Origin: Lysobacter silvisoli
Lineage (GTDB): Bacteria; Pseudomonadota; Gammaproteobacteria; Xanthomonadales; Xanthomonadaceae
Assembly (NCBI RefSeq): GCF_003382365.1
Contig: NZ_QTSU01000001.1
Span: 496,001-560,000, forward strand
Direction of reading: 5' to 3'
Length of the DNA stretch: 64,000 bases
Part shown: piece by piece, positions 8,688 through 18,495 of the stretch
Layout: the number at the start of each line of letters is the position of its first letter
How positions within the stretch are numbered: position 1 is the first letter of the stretch
Position numbers and translations under genes: made by a program
The notes under the pieces: model-generated
The model's input: the letters and a program-made list of their open reading frames with translations, nothing else
What the model was told of the DNA's origin: nothing
Databases searched by the model: none

Positions 8688-9611
8688 ATGCGGATCGATC
8701 CTATGGGCGGGGCCAGGCAGGGCGGGCAGCGGCGCGGCGGCGGCATCCGCTGGTGGATCCTGATCCTGTTCGCCGGCTACGCGGCCTGGTCCTGGTTCGG
8801 CAGCGCCAAGGTCGACCCTTACACCGGCGAGAAGGCGCATTACGGCGCCAGCGCCGACGAAGAGGTGCAGCTGGGCGCGCAGGCGTTCCAGCAGGTGCTG
8901 GGCGACGCCAACCAGCAAGGCGCGCTGGTGCCGCCGCAGCACCAGGTCAGCCAGCAGGTGCGTGAGATCGCGCAGCGGTTGATCGCCAAGGTGCCGCAGG
9001 TCACCGACGATCTGGCCGCGCAGCACCAGCAGCAGGCGCCCACCGACTACCGCAACTTCCAATGGGACGTGGCGGTGATCAATTCCGAGCAGGCCAACGC
9101 CTTCTGCCTGCCCGGCGGCAAGATGGCGGTCTACACCGGCCTGCTGCCGATCGCGAAGAACGAGAGCGCGCTGGCGGTGGTGATGGGCCACGAGATCGCG
9201 CACGCGCTGCTGCGCCATGGCTCGCAGCGCATGGCCCAGCAGAAGCTGGTGCAGATGGGGCAGATGGCCGCGGGCGTGGCGCTGGGCGGGATGGACCCGC
9301 AACAGCAGCAGGCGGTCATGGGCGCGTTGGGCGCGGGCGCGCAGTACGGTTTCGTGCTGCCGTACGGGCGCAATCATGAAACCCAGGCCGATCAGGTGGG
9401 CCTGATGCTGGCCGCGGCGGCCTGCTACGACCCGCGCGAGGCGATCCCGCTGTGGCAGCGCATGGAGCAGTTGGGTGGCGGTCAGCGGCCGCCGGAATTC
9501 GCCTCCACGCATCCGGACCCGGCCAACCGCATCCAGGCCTTGCAGGCGCTGATGCCGCAGGCGGAGCAGTACTACCAGAAGTACTGCCAGGGCCAGCCGC
9601 CGCTGAAGTAA
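8688..9611 (+). CDS. M48 family metalloprotease, membrane-anchored
   Basis: 307 aa. One N-terminal membrane segment (about 21-37, IRWWILILFAGYAAWSW) is followed by a zinc protease domain with HEIAH at 168-172 and the third ligand E231 in ETQAD. The pattern fits periplasm-facing M48 peptidases of the YggG/LoiP/BepA group, which take part in envelope quality control. The start at 8688 has GGAGG at 8675-8679; an upstream in-frame start lacks support. It lies behind the FGE-fold lipoprotein, suggesting a shared envelope role. A Gln-rich region follows HEIAH (DPQQQQAVM). Confidence 0.9.
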   Translation: MRIDPMGGARQGGQRRGGGIRWWILILFAGYAAWSWFGSAKVDPYTGEKAHYGASADEEVQLGAQAFQQVLGDANQQGALVPPQHQVSQQVREIAQRLIAKVPQVTDDLAAQHQQQAPTDYRNFQWDVAVINSEQANAFCLPGGKMAVYTGLLPIAKNESALAVVMGHEIAHALLRHGSQRMAQQKLVQMGQMAAGVALGGMDPQQQQAVMGALGAGAQYGFVLPYGRNHETQADQVGLMLAAAACYDPREAIPLWQRMEQLGGGQRPPEFASTHPDPANRIQALQALMPQAEQYYQKYCQGQPPLK

Positions 9612-9633
9612 CCCGCGCCGCACCTGCCTTGGG

Positions 9634-9797
9634 GTAGGAGCGGCGTGAGCCGCGACCGCGAATCCGCCACTACGACGCTTGTTTCGCTCGCTTTGGGGTA
9701 GGAGCTGCGCAAGCTGCGACCGTGAATTCGCACCTACGACGAAGGCTTCGCTCTCTGTGGGATCTGCCTCCTGTAGGAGCGGCGTGAGCCGCGATCA
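9634..9797. repeat. Three REP-like palindromes (GTAGGAGC family)
   Basis: Copies at 9634-9658, 9698-9723 and 9772-9797 share GTAGGAGC(G/T)GCGxxAGC(C/T)GCGA. This imperfect palindrome resembles the REP elements spread through intergenic DNA of xanthomonads and pseudomonads. Further copies occur at 15229-15255 and 50382-50474. Confidence 0.75.
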
Positions 9798-9824
9798 GCT
9801 CCGAGCTCGCGGAGGTGTGTGGTG

Positions 9825-10120
9825 TGCTGGGAAGCAACAGCAACAGCTTCCGTCCGCAAGCGGCCGGGTCACTTTCTTTTGATAAGCGTCAAAAGAAAGT
9901 AACCAAAGAAAAACGCTACGCCAGAGCTTCCGTGCGAGAGCGGAATTTGCGCCGGGATTTTCCGATCGGGCCTCCTGCCCGAGCGGAAAACGGCGCACCT
10001 CCTGTGCGCCGCCCTCCGGGTCTTCTATCGGGATTGCGAGTTCGCTGCCCGAGCGGGGAGCAAGAGCATTCGCTGCGCTCATCCCCTCACCCTAGCCCTC
10101 TCCCGCTAGCGGGAGAGGGA
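9825..10120 (+). repeat. Composite intergenic repeat, copy 1
   Basis: A ~300-bp composite. In order it holds an AGCAACAGCAACAGC run, the hairpin CTTTCTTTT...AAAAGAAAG (9870-9900) followed by AACCAAAGAAAA, a GGCGCAC...GTGCGCC hairpin (9992-10010), the string AAGAGCATTCGCTGCGCTCA, and finally the CCCTCTCCCGC/GCGGGAGAGGG palindrome. The same parts recur in the same order on the other strand at 14815-15120. Open frames through it look like chance. Confidence 0.65.
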
Positions 10121-10185
10121 ATACATTCGACGCCGCTTTGCTTTAGCCCCTCTCCCGCTTGCGGGAGAGGGGTTGGGGTGAGGGC
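10083..10185. repeat. Pair of CCCTCTCCCGC/GCGGGAGAGGG palindromes
   Basis: Two copies in inverted orientation, one preceded by CCCTCACCCTAG and the other followed by TTGGGGTGAGGG. The same element appears at 14731-14850, 35806-35844, 37153-37193 and 37252-37290. It is always intergenic here and may end or stabilise transcripts. Confidence 0.75.
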
Positions 10186-10234
10186 GCGCGAAGGTCGCAC
10201 TCGCGACGTCACCACCCCTTGAGCGCAGCGAGCC

Positions 10235-10978
10235 TCAAAAGCTCATGAACAAGCCGCCATTCACCGGAATATTCGCCCCGGTGATGAACCCCGCATCGTC
10301 GGCGGTCAGGAACTCCACCGTACGCGCGATCTCGCTGGGCTTGCCCAGCCGCCCCACCGGCACGCTGTCGACGATCTTGGCCCGAATCTCCTCCGGCACC
10401 GCCATCACCATCGCCGTCTCGCAGTAACCCGGCGACACCGAATTCACCGTCACGCCCTTGCGCGCCACTTCGCGCGCCAGTGCCATGGTGAAGCCGTGCA
10501 TGCCGGCCTTGGCCGCGGAGTAGTTGGTCTGGCCGAACTGGCCGGTCTGGCCGTTGACCGAGCTGATGTTGACGATGCGGCCGAAGCCGCGCTCGGTCAT
10601 GCCGTCCACCGCGTGGCGGCAGAGGTTGAACACGCCGTCCAGGTTCACGCCCATCACGTCGTCCCATTGGCGCTTGTCCATCTTGCGCAGGCTGGTGTCG
10701 CGGGTGATGCCGGCGGCGTTGACCAGGATGTCGATCGCGCCGGCGTCGCGGCGGATGCGTTCCACGGTTTCGGCGCAGTCGTCGTAGTCGGCCACGTTGG
10801 CCGCTTCGAAACGCACGTCCAGCCCGGCCACTTCGTCCTGGAAGGCGGCGATGCGTTCGCTGCGCGAACCCAGGTCCAGCGCGATCACGCGGCGGCCGGC
10901 CTGGGCCAGGGACTTGCAGATCTCGGTGCCGAGCCCGCCGATGCCGCCGCTGACCACGGCGATACGCTTGTCGTTCAT
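10235..10978 (-). CDS. phaB: Acetoacetyl-CoA reductase (copy 1)
   Basis: 247-aa short-chain dehydrogenase. It reduces acetoacetyl-CoA to (R)-3-hydroxybutyryl-CoA with NADPH, the second step of polyhydroxybutyrate synthesis, in the cytoplasm. It shows the glycine-rich cofactor loop SGGIGGLG (10-17), the NAAG motif (87-90), and the catalytic S140, Y153 and K157. The segment INSSVNGQTGQFGQTNYSAAKAG region is typical of PhaB rather than FabG. It is the last of a minus-strand run phaB-phaR-phaB; 99 nt separate it from phaR. A 3-oxoacyl-ACP reductase role is the main alternative. Confidence 0.85.
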   Translation of the reverse strand: MNDKRIAVVSGGIGGLGTEICKSLAQAGRRVIALDLGSRSERIAAFQDEVAGLDVRFEAANVADYDDCAETVERIRRDAGAIDILVNAAGITRDTSLRKMDKRQWDDVMGVNLDGVFNLCRHAVDGMTERGFGRIVNISSVNGQTGQFGQTNYSAAKAGMHGFTMALAREVARKGVTVNSVSPGYCETAMVMAVPEEIRAKIVDSVPVGRLGKPSEIARTVEFLTADDAGFITGANIPVNGGLFMSF

Positions 10979-11077
10979 TGCTTTCCCCCTGCGCCGGCCG
11001 GGCCGGCTACGCGCACGCGCCGCGAGCGCGCGCCTGGGCGCGCCCGCGGAGGATGGCGGTGTGATCGGTGACGCGGC

Positions 11078-11569
11078 TCAGCGCTCGCGTTTGCTGTCGC
11101 CCTTGGGCTTGGCCGAGGCCGGGCTCTGGCCGACGCTGCCGGACAGGTTCTGCTGGAATTCCTTCCACAGGGTCAGGTTGCGCTCGGTGAGCTGGTTCAT
11201 CATCGCCCACGGCGTCTGCCCGAGCATGCCGCCGACCTGATTGCGGAACTGCGCCTGCTGATCCAGGAACAGCTGCATGGAGCGTTCCAGGTAGTTGCCC
11301 ATGAAGCCCTGCAGCGAGTCGCCGTAGAAGCGGATGATCTGGCTCAGCAACTGGGTCGACAGCACGGGTTCGCCGTCTTGTTCGTGCTCGGCGATGATCT
11401 GCAGCAGCACCTGGCGGGTGAGGTCGTCGCCCGAGCGCGCGTCGCGCACTTCGAAGTCTTCGCCGTCGACGATCAACTGGCGCACGTCTTCGATGGTGAT
11501 GTAACTCGAGATCTCGGTGTCGTACAGCCGGCGGTTCGGGTACTTCTTGATGACTCGGGTCGAGGCCAT
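11078..11569 (-). CDS. phaR: Polyhydroxyalkanoate synthesis repressor PhaR
   Basis: 163 aa. It starts MASTRVIKKYPNRRLYDT, the hallmark of the PHB/PHA accumulation regulator DNA-binding domain (about residues 5-64). The PHB_acc repeat region with LLSQIIRFYGDSLQGFM follows at about 70-110, and then a Lys/Ser-rich tail. PhaR binds nascent polyhydroxybutyrate granules and, when free, represses phasin and its own gene. It sits between two acetoacetyl-CoA reductase genes on the same strand, which fits control of PHB metabolism. No synthase (phaC) or thiolase (phaA) gene is visible nearby. Confidence 0.95.
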   Translation of the reverse strand: MASTRVIKKYPNRRLYDTEISSYITIEDVRQLIVDGEDFEVRDARSGDDLTRQVLLQIIAEHEQDGEPVLSTQLLSQIIRFYGDSLQGFMGNYLERSMQLFLDQQAQFRNQVGGMLGQTPWAMMNQLTERNLTLWKEFQQNLSGSVGQSPASAKPKGDSKRER

Positions 11570-11772
11570 GGAGCTTTGGCTCTAAAATCGTGGTGCCTTG
11601 CAGCATGGCGCAGCCCGCGGGGGCTTGCAACAGGGCGGTGCGCCCTGGCAGCCCCGGGCGGCACAGTAAAAGTGGACGCCGCCGCCGGCACCGCGCAAAT
11701 GAACAGGGCCGCGGCCGTTACCGGCGCGCGGCCCCGCGACACCCCGCGCCCTTGGCGGGCGCGGCGCGGCCA

Positions 11773-12513
<741 letters not shown>

Positions 12514-12666
12514 GTCTTCCTCTCCACGGCCGCAACGTGCGGCCTTGGCCCGATTCTAGTCAGCAAATATGAAATCGCCGTTGTGCATCGCGGCGAGGGC
12601 TGGGCGCGTGCGCGCGCAGGTCACGCGCAGGCCGCAAGCGGTGTGAGCCGAGGCCGGGGTTGGGGG

Positions 12667-13563
12667 TTAGAACTCGCCGAGTGCGATCGTCGGCGCGGCC
12701 GCGATGCGACCCGGATCGAAGCCGGATTGCGACCGCGCCAGCAGTTCCGCGACCGTGCCCGCACCGTGCAGCACGGCCGGGTCCTGACCCAGCGCGCGCC
12801 AGGCCGCGGCCAGCGCGGGCAGGGGACGCTCGGCGTCCACCGGCAGGGCGGCATCGGACTTGGACAGCTTGCGGCCGGCGCCGTCCAGCACCAGCGGCAG
12901 GTGGGCGTAGCGCGGCGTGGGCAGGCCCAGCGCGCGCTGCAGCAGGATCTGGCGCGGAGTGGAATCGAGCAGGTCGGCGCCGCGCACCACGTCGCTGATG
13001 GCCTGTTCGGCGTCGTCCACCACCACCGCCAACTGGTAGGCCCAGTAGCCGTCGGCGCGGCGCAGGACCACGTCGCCGACCTCGCGCGCCACGTCCTGCG
13101 ACTGCGGCCCGCGGATGGCGTCGTCGTAGGCGACCACGCTGCCGTCGGCCACGCGCAGGCGGATCGCCGGTTCGCGGCCCGGCCGCGGCCCGCTTACGCA
13201 ATGGCGGTGGATGCCCCCGGCTTCGGCCAGCTCGCTGCGGCTGCAGTGGCAGGCGAACGCGGCGCCGCTGGCGAGCAGGCGCTCCAGCGCGGCCCGGTAA
13301 TGCGCGCCGCGTTCGCTCTGGCGCAGCACCGGCTCGTCCGAGTGCAGGCCGAAGGCGGCCAGGGTGCGCAACTGGCGCTCGGCTGCGCCGGCCACTTCGC
13401 GTGGCGGGTCCAGGTCCTCCACGCGCACCAGCCAGGTGCCTTGCGCGTGCCGCGCGAGCAGCCAACTGCCGAACGCGGCCAGCAGCGAACCGAAGTGCAG
13501 GTCGCCGGTGGGCGAGGGCGCGAAGCGGCCGCGGTATGGGCGGGAGGCGGTGGGCGTGGACAC
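12667..13563 (-). CDS. gluQ: Glutamyl-Q tRNA(Asp) synthetase
   Basis: 298 aa. It resembles the catalytic half of glutamyl-tRNA synthetase and charges glutamate onto the queuosine base of tRNA-Asp in the cytoplasm. The class I signatures are GDLHFGS (20-26, the HIGH site) and KLSKS (232-236). A zinc-type CHC...HC pattern follows the HIGH region, and the anticodon-binding domain is absent, as expected. The GTG at 13563 is preferred because it puts the HIGH motif at the usual distance; the frame is open further upstream to 13653. It is convergent with nothing close, and htpX is divergent from it. Confidence 0.92.
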   Translation of the reverse strand: MSTPTASRPYRGRFAPSPTGDLHFGSLLAAFGSWLLARHAQGTWLVRVEDLDPPREVAGAAERQLRTLAAFGLHSDEPVLRQSERGAHYRAALERLLASGAAFACHCSRSELAEAGGIHRHCVSGPRPGREPAIRLRVADGSVVAYDDAIRGPQSQDVAREVGDVVLRRADGYWAYQLAVVVDDAEQAISDVVRGADLLDSTPRQILLQRALGLPTPRYAHLPLVLDGAGRKLSKSDAALPVDAERPLPALAAAWRALGQDPAVLHGAGTVAELLARSQSGFDPGRIAAAPTIALGEF

Positions 13564-13751
13564 GTGCGGCGAGTGTAGGGAACGGATCGGGGCGGCGGCG
13601 GTCGAAGCCTGGAGCGGACCCCAGGCCTGCGATCCAGACGCCTGTCCGCGCAAAGCCGGTCACGCCGGTTTCACTTGAATTCACGCCGAGCCTGCCACAT
13701 TTCGCCTAGGACCGCGCACGGTGCGCGGCTACGGTTCATTCCCACACGACC

Positions 13752-14660
13752 ATGTTCAAACGTATCGCACTCTTCCTGGCCACCAACCTGGCCGTCCTGT
13801 TGCTGCTCAGCATCGTCATGTCGGTGCTGCAGGCGCTGGGGTTCAACATCAAGGGCAACGGCGCGCTGCTGACGATGGCGGCCGTGTTCGGTTTCGGTGG
13901 CGCCTTCATCTCGCTGCTGCTGTCCAAGTGGATGGCCAAGATGGGCACCGGCGCGGTGGTCATCAGCGAGCCGCGCAACGAGACCGAGCGCTGGCTGGTG
14001 GACACCGTCCGCCGCCAGGCCCAGGCCGCCGGCATCGGCATGCCCGAGGTGGCGGTGTACGACGCGCCCGAGATCAACGCCTTCGCCACCGGCGCCAACC
14101 GCAACAACGCGCTGGTGGCGGTGTCCACCGGCCTGCTGCGGGCGATGGACCGCGACGAGGCCGAGGCCGTGCTCGCGCACGAAGTCAGCCACGTGGCCAA
14201 CGGCGACATGGTGACCATGGCGCTGGTGCAGGGCGTGCTCAACACCTTCGTGATCGTGCTGGCCCGCCTGGTCGGCCGCGTGATCGACGGCTACCTGGGC
14301 GGCAACCGCGACGGCAGCCCGGGCCTGGGCTACTACGCCATCGTGTTCGTGCTGGACCTGGTGTTCGGCCTGTTCGCCAGCATGATCGCGATGTGGTTCT
14401 CGCGCTACCGCGAGTTCCGCGCCGACGCCGGCGGCGCGCGCCTGGCCGGCCGCGACAAGATGATCCGTGCGCTGGAGCGTTTGGCGCTGACGTATGGCGA
14501 GAACACCCTGCCTAAGCAGGTGCAGGCCTTCGGTATCAGCGGCGCGGTGGGCCATGGGCTGTCCAAGCTGATGCGCAGCCATCCGCCGCTGGAAGAGCGC
14601 ATTGCGGCTCTGCGGAATGCGCCGGCCGAGCCGGTGCGGGGTTTGGGCGTGGTGAGCTGA
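13752..14660 (+). CDS. htpX: Membrane protease HtpX
   Basis: 302 aa. An inner-membrane zinc metalloprotease that degrades misfolded membrane proteins together with FtsH. Two N-terminal membrane segments (about 5-25 and 36-58), HEVSH at 143-147, two further membrane segments (about 160-175 and 192-213) and the third zinc ligand in [10 protein letters not shown] (E near 222) follow the normal order. Length is typical. It is followed at once by a strong terminator, so it appears to be a single-gene unit. Confidence 0.95.
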   Translation: MFKRIALFLATNLAVLLLLSIVMSVLQALGFNIKGNGALLTMAAVFGFGGAFISLLLSKWMAKMGTGAVVISEPRNETERWLVDTVRRQAQAAGIGMPEVAVYDAPEINAFATGANRNNALVAVSTGLLRAMDRDEAEAVLAHEVSHVANGDMVTMALVQGVLNTFVIVLARLVGRVIDGYLGGNRDGSPGLGYYAIVFVLDLVFGLFASMIAMWFSRYREFRADAGGARLAGRDKMIRALERLALTYGENTLPKQVQAFGISGAVGHGLSKLMRSHPPLEERIAALRNAPAEPVRGLGVVS

Positions 14661-14682
14661 GGCTCGGCGCCATTGCGGTACG

Positions 14683-14711
14683 AAAAAGCCCGCCGGTTGG
14701 CGGGCTTTTTC
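14683..14711 (+). terminator. Terminator of htpX
   Basis: A perfect stem AAAAAGCCCGCC / GGCGGGCTTTTT with loop GGTT, 22 nt after the htpX stop codon. Confidence 0.9.
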
Positions 14712-14730
14712 TTGGGTTCGCCTTGCGCTG

Positions 14731-14850
14731 CCCTCACCCCAGGCGGCCCTCACCCCAACCCCTCTCCCGTGAACGGGAGAGGGGCTAAAGCAGCAAGCAG
14801 CGTCGGATCTGTCCCCTCTCCCGCCTGCGGGAGAGGGCTAGGGTGAGGGG
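14731..14850. repeat. Pair of CCCTCTCCCG/CGGGAGAGGG palindromes
   Basis: Two inverted copies of the same palindrome as at 10083-10185, with CCCTCACCCCAACC on the left and GGGTGAGGGG on the right. The second copy ends the composite repeat copy 2. Confidence 0.7.
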
Positions 14851-15120
14851 ATGAGCGCGCAGCGCGAATGCTCTTGATCCCAAACGCCGTTACCGCTCTC
14901 GCGGTCCAAAGCGTAAGACCCGAAGGGCGGCGCACAGGATGTGTGCCGTTTTTCGCTAGGCCAGGGATGGCCTATCGAAAAATCACCGCGCAAGCTCCGA
15001 ACTCGCCGCGCACGGCGTCGAAATGACATTGCCCTTCTCTTTGGTTACTTTCTCTTGGGCAAGCAAGAGAAAGTGACCCGCATGCGCAGCAGGCGGAAGC
15101 TGTTGCTGTTGCCCTTAAGA
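14815..15120 (-). repeat. Composite intergenic repeat, copy 2 (inverted)
   Basis: The same parts as copy 1 (9825-10120) in the same order on the opposite strand: palindrome, GGGTGAGGGGATGAGCGC, GCGAATGCTCTTG, the hairpin GGCGCAC...GTGTGCC, TTTGGTTACTTTCTCTTG...CAAGAGAAAG, and a GTTGCTGTTGC run. The two copies face each other around the phaB-to-htpX block. Confidence 0.65.
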
Positions 15121-15325
15121 GCGACAGCAACAGCCAAGGCAAATCCCCCTCAATCCTCCTTTTACAAAGGGGGAAGACAAGCAGGGGCGGAAGCAGGGGG
15201 ACGAGGGTTGCGGCGCAATTGCGGATTCGCGGTCGCGGCTTACGCCGCTCCTACCCAGAAGCCAAAGCCAAAGCCGATGCCGGAGCGGGAGCCGGAGCCG
15301 GAGCCGGAGCGGGGGTAGAGCGGCC
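15121..15325. repeat. Mixed short repeats upstream of the fimX 3' end
   Basis: An AATCCCCCTCAATCC...AAAGGGGGAAG element (15143-15177) and one inverted REP-like palindrome (15229-15255), followed by a GGAGCC-rich run. No gene is seen. Confidence 0.5.
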
Positions 15326-17401
15326 TTACTGGAAGTCGTAATCCATTTCCGGACCCGCCGCCGCCAGGAAGTGCCCCTGCGCGTAGTCGATGCCGGCGGC
15401 GAACAGGAAGGACATGCTCGCCGCGTCCTGGACGAATTCGGCGATGGTCTGCTTGCCCAGTTCGCGCGCCTTGCCGGCGATCTCGCGGATGCGCTGCTGG
15501 TGGTCGGTGTTCGTCGGCAGGTCTTCCATGAAGGCGCGGTCGATCTTCAGGAACGAGGCGTCGAAGTGGCTGAGCATCTGGAACGAGTTCAGGCCCGAGC
15601 CGAACTGTTCCAGGCCCACGCGCACGCCGAAGCGGGCCACGCGCGACTGGAAGTCCTGCGCCGCACGCAGGTGGGTGAACACCTTGGACTCGGGCAACTG
15701 CAGCACCAGCAGCTTGCCGTCGGCGTTCTGCCGCGCCAGCTGTTCCTCGATGTGCTGCAGCAGGCTGTCGTCCTGCAGCGAGGCCTGGGTGATCTTGACC
15801 AGCAGGGTGGTGCGCTTGCCGGCGCGCAGGCGCTCGCCGATGACCTGGATGCCCTTGCCGACCACCCAGCGGTCGATCTCCCACAGCAGGCCGTGTTCCT
15901 CGGCGATCTGCAGGAAGGTCAGCGGCTGCACCAGCTCGCCGGGCTCGCCCTGCATGCGCAGGTAGGCCTCGTACATCTCCATCGGCTCGCCGTGGAGATT
16001 GATCAGCGGCTGGTAGTTCATCAGGAATCGGTCGGCGTCCAGCGCGTCGCGGATGCGCGTGACCCAGGCTTCGACGCGCTCGGACTCGGCGCGGTCGGCC
16101 GCGCCCGGGTCGAACAGTTCGATGCGGTTGCCGCCCACGCCGATGGTGGACAGCACGCACTGGCTGGCCTTGCCCAGCACCGCGGTCACGCTGGCGATCT
16201 TCTCGCCGATCTGCACGCCGCCGATGCTGACGGTGGTGTTGAGCGAGCGGTTGCTGGTTTCCAGCACGTGGTCGGCGAAGGCCGCGCGCAGGTTCTCGGC
16301 CAGCGCGGCGGTGGCGTGGTAATCGCAGTTGGGCGTGAGCACGGCGAACTGGTGTTCGGCGAAGCGCGCGGCCACGTCGTCGGGGCCGATCGCGGTGCGC
16401 AGGCGCTGCGCGAAGGCGGCGATCAGTTCGTCGGCCGCGTCCAGGCCGATTTCCTGCAGCAGGCGCGCGTAGTGGTCGGGCTCGACCAGCAGCAGGCCGT
16501 GGTGGGTGTTGTTGTGGGCCGCGTCGGACACCGCATCTTCGAGCGAGCGCAGGAAGGTGGCGCGGTTGAGCAGGCCGGTGACCTGGTCGCGCTGGCGCAG
16601 CGCCTCGACCTCGCGCGCCAGTTCCGGGTCGAATTCCTGACGGCGCAGGATCACCTGCTGACAGGACTCGCCCTCGTAACTGGCGGCGGTGAATTCCATG
16701 ACCGCGGGGAAGCTGCTGCCGTCCAGCGCGCGCGCTTCGGTTTCGTAGCGCGGCGGAGGCGCCTCGCCCTTGGACAATTGCTTCAACAGCTGCTTGAAGC
16801 CGTCGACCTGGCTGGGCGCGACCATGTCCAGCAGCGACATGCCCTCGATCTCCTCGAAGGACTCGAAGCCGAAGACGTCCAGGTAGGCCGCGTTGGCGCG
16901 GATGTGCATGCCTTCGTGGATGTAGGCGATGGGCTCGCGCGAGGAGTCGATCAGCGCGTCGCAGCGGCGCTCGGTTTCGCGCACCTGGCTTTCCAGGCGG
17001 CGCAGCGAGCGGCGCGCTTCCAGGTCGGCCCATTCGGCGCGCACCACGTGCTGCACGTGGTCGCCGCGGCCGCGCAGGATCAGGCCGCGCGCGCCCTGGT
17101 TGATGATGTCGAGCAGACGGGCGTCGTCGACCGCGTCCACCAGCACCAGCACCGGCAGGTCCTTGCCGGTGCCGTCGACGTGCTGCATGACCTTGGCCAG
17201 GGGCACGGCGCGCGCGTCGTGCGCGGCCAGCACCAGGTCCTGGGCCTGGCCGACCTGGGTGGCCAGCTCGGTCTCGTTCTCGGGACGCGACGGGCGCACG
17301 GCGATGCCGCTGTTGCGCAGGCCGCTGACGATGGCTTCCGCCGCTTCGACGCTGTCGTCGACGATCAGCAGGCGCAGCACCATGTCTTTGCCGAATTGCA
17401 T
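15326..17401 (-). CDS. fimX: FimX-like c-di-GMP effector (REC-PAS-degenerate GGDEF-degenerate EAL)
   Basis: 691 aa. The order is an N-terminal receiver-like domain (about 8-130), PAS (about 145-265), GGDEF (about 275-435) and EAL (about 445-685). The GGDEF site reads AEHQF and the EAL site reads EAYL (near 477), so neither synthase nor phosphodiesterase activity is expected. Architecture and length match FimX of Pseudomonas and Xanthomonas, a c-di-GMP receptor that with a PilZ protein controls type IV pilus assembly and twitching at the cell pole. It follows epmB on the minus strand after 62 nt. The start MQFGKDMVLRLLIVDDS puts the receiver at the normal place. Confidence 0.85.
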   Translation of the reverse strand: MQFGKDMVLRLLIVDDSVEAAEAIVSGLRNSGIAVRPSRPENETELATQVGQAQDLVLAAHDARAVPLAKVMQHVDGTGKDLPVLVLVDAVDDARLLDIINQGARGLILRGRGDHVQHVVRAEWADLEARRSLRRLESQVRETERRCDALIDSSREPIAYIHEGMHIRANAAYLDVFGFESFEEIEGMSLLDMVAPSQVDGFKQLLKQLSKGEAPPPRYETEARALDGSSFPAVMEFTAASYEGESCQQVILRRQEFDPELAREVEALRQRDQVTGLLNRATFLRSLEDAVSDAAHNNTHHGLLLVEPDHYARLLQEIGLDAADELIAAFAQRLRTAIGPDDVAARFAEHQFAVLTPNCDYHATAALAENLRAAFADHVLETSNRSLNTTVSIGGVQIGEKIASVTAVLGKASQCVLSTIGVGGNRIELFDPGAADRAESERVEAWVTRIRDALDADRFLMNYQPLINLHGEPMEMYEAYLRMQGEPGELVQPLTFLQIAEEHGLLWEIDRWVVGKGIQVIGERLRAGKRTTLLVKITQASLQDDSLLQHIEEQLARQNADGKLLVLQLPESKVFTHLRAAQDFQSRVARFGVRVGLEQFGSGLNSFQMLSHFDASFLKIDRAFMEDLPTNTDHQQRIREIAGKARELGKQTIAEFVQDAASMSFLFAAGIDYAQGHFLAAAGPEMDYDFQ

Positions 17402-17463
17402 TCACCACCTCCGTGGCCCGCGTTTATGCCACGAAGGCCGAGCCTGCGTCCATGCGAAGAGCG

Positions 17464-18495
17464 TTACAGCGGTCGCTTTCCGGGATCCCCGGCGATCTCG
17501 CGCACCAGTTTTGGAACCAGATAGCCAGAAAGCCGCGCCGCCAGCGCGCGATGCAGGGCGCGGGCCTGGTCGTCGTCGATCTCGAAATGCGCAGCCCCCT
17601 GCACACGGTCGAGTTGATGCAGATAGTACGGCAGTACGCCGGCGCGGAAACCACGCTCGCTCAAATCGGCCAGCGCCTGGACGCTGTCGTTGACCCCGCG
17701 CAGCAGCACGGCCTGGTTGAGCAGGACCGCGCCGGCCGCGCGCAGCTGCGCCAGGGCGGCGTCGACCTGGGCGTCGAATTCGTTGGCGTGGTTGGCGTGC
17801 AGGACCACGGTCACCGGCCAGGGCAGGGCGCGCAGCCAAGCCAGCAGCGGCGCGTCCACGCGCTCGGGCAGCACCACCGGCAGGCGGGTGTGCACGCGCA
17901 GGCGCTTGAGCTGGGGCAGGGCGGCCAGGGCGTCGGTGAGCTCGGCCAGCTTGGGCGTGGCCAGGGACCAGGGGTCGCCGCCGGACAGGATCACCTCGTC
18001 GATGTCCGTGTCGGCGGCGATCAGTTCGACCGCGCCGCGCCAGCCGGCCGCGGCCGCGGTTTCCTCGGCATAGGGGAAGTGGCGGCGGAAACAGTAGCGG
18101 CAGTGCACCGCGCAGCTGCCGGTGGCCACCAGCAGGGCGCGGCCGCGGTACTTGCGGATCACCCCGTCGCCGGCCTTGGCCAGGCCGTCGCCGACCGCAT
18201 CCAGGGCATAGCCGGGAGCCGGCCGCAGCTCCTCGTCCAGGGGCAAAACCTGGCGCAGCAGGGGGTCGTGCGGGTCGCCGTGGCGCATGCGGGCGACGAA
18301 GCCGCGCGGCACCCGCAGCGGGAACTGGGCCGCGGCCTGCTCCGAGACCCCGGCGGCGATGCCGTCCAGGCCCAGCAGGGTCAGCAGCTCGCGCGGGTCG
18401 CGCACGGCGTCGCGCCACAGCGCCTGCCAGCGGGCGGGGGCGGTGGAGTGGCTCAGGGGCTGCGGCTGCATGGAGGCCGGGGCTGCGGGTATCAT
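17464..18495 (-). CDS. epmB: EF-P beta-lysylation protein EpmB (lysine 2,3-aminomutase type)
   Basis: 343-aa radical SAM enzyme. It converts (S)-alpha-lysine to (R)-beta-lysine, which EpmA then attaches to elongation factor P. The iron-sulfur cysteines are in CAVHCRYCF (C128, C132, C135). The SGGDPW motif and the PYYLHQLDRVQGAAHF region near the C-terminus are typical of the KamA/EpmB family. It is divergent from efp, 257 nt away, the classical arrangement, and confirms the partner. A start at M9 (18471) is also possible. EpmA is not in the window. Confidence 0.93.
   Translation of the reverse strand: MIPAAPASMQPQPLSHSTAPARWQALWRDAVRDPRELLTLLGLDGIAAGVSEQAAAQFPLRVPRGFVARMRHGDPHDPLLRQVLPLDEELRPAPGYALDAVGDGLAKAGDGVIRKYRGRALLVATGSCAVHCRYCFRRHFPYAEETAAAAGWRGAVELIAADTDIDEVILSGGDPWSLATPKLAELTDALAALPQLKRLRVHTRLPVVLPERVDAPLLAWLRALPWPVTVVLHANHANEFDAQVDAALAQLRAAGAVLLNQAVLLRGVNDSVQALADLSERGFRAGVLPYYLHQLDRVQGAAHFEIDDDQARALHRALAARLSGYLVPKLVREIAGDPGKRPL

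Noticed and set aside
9815-10222. 135-codon plus-strand frame
   Set aside because: It lies entirely in repeat DNA; the same repeat elements recur at 14815-15120 without a conserved frame.
14941-15318. 125-codon plus-strand frame ending in PEREPEPEPERG
   Set aside because: Composed of repeat DNA and a simple GAGCCG run; no sign of selection.
15371-17524. A 717-codon plus-strand frame opposite fimX
   Set aside because: Antisense shadow of a clear multi-domain protein; low-complexity His/Gln/Val composition.
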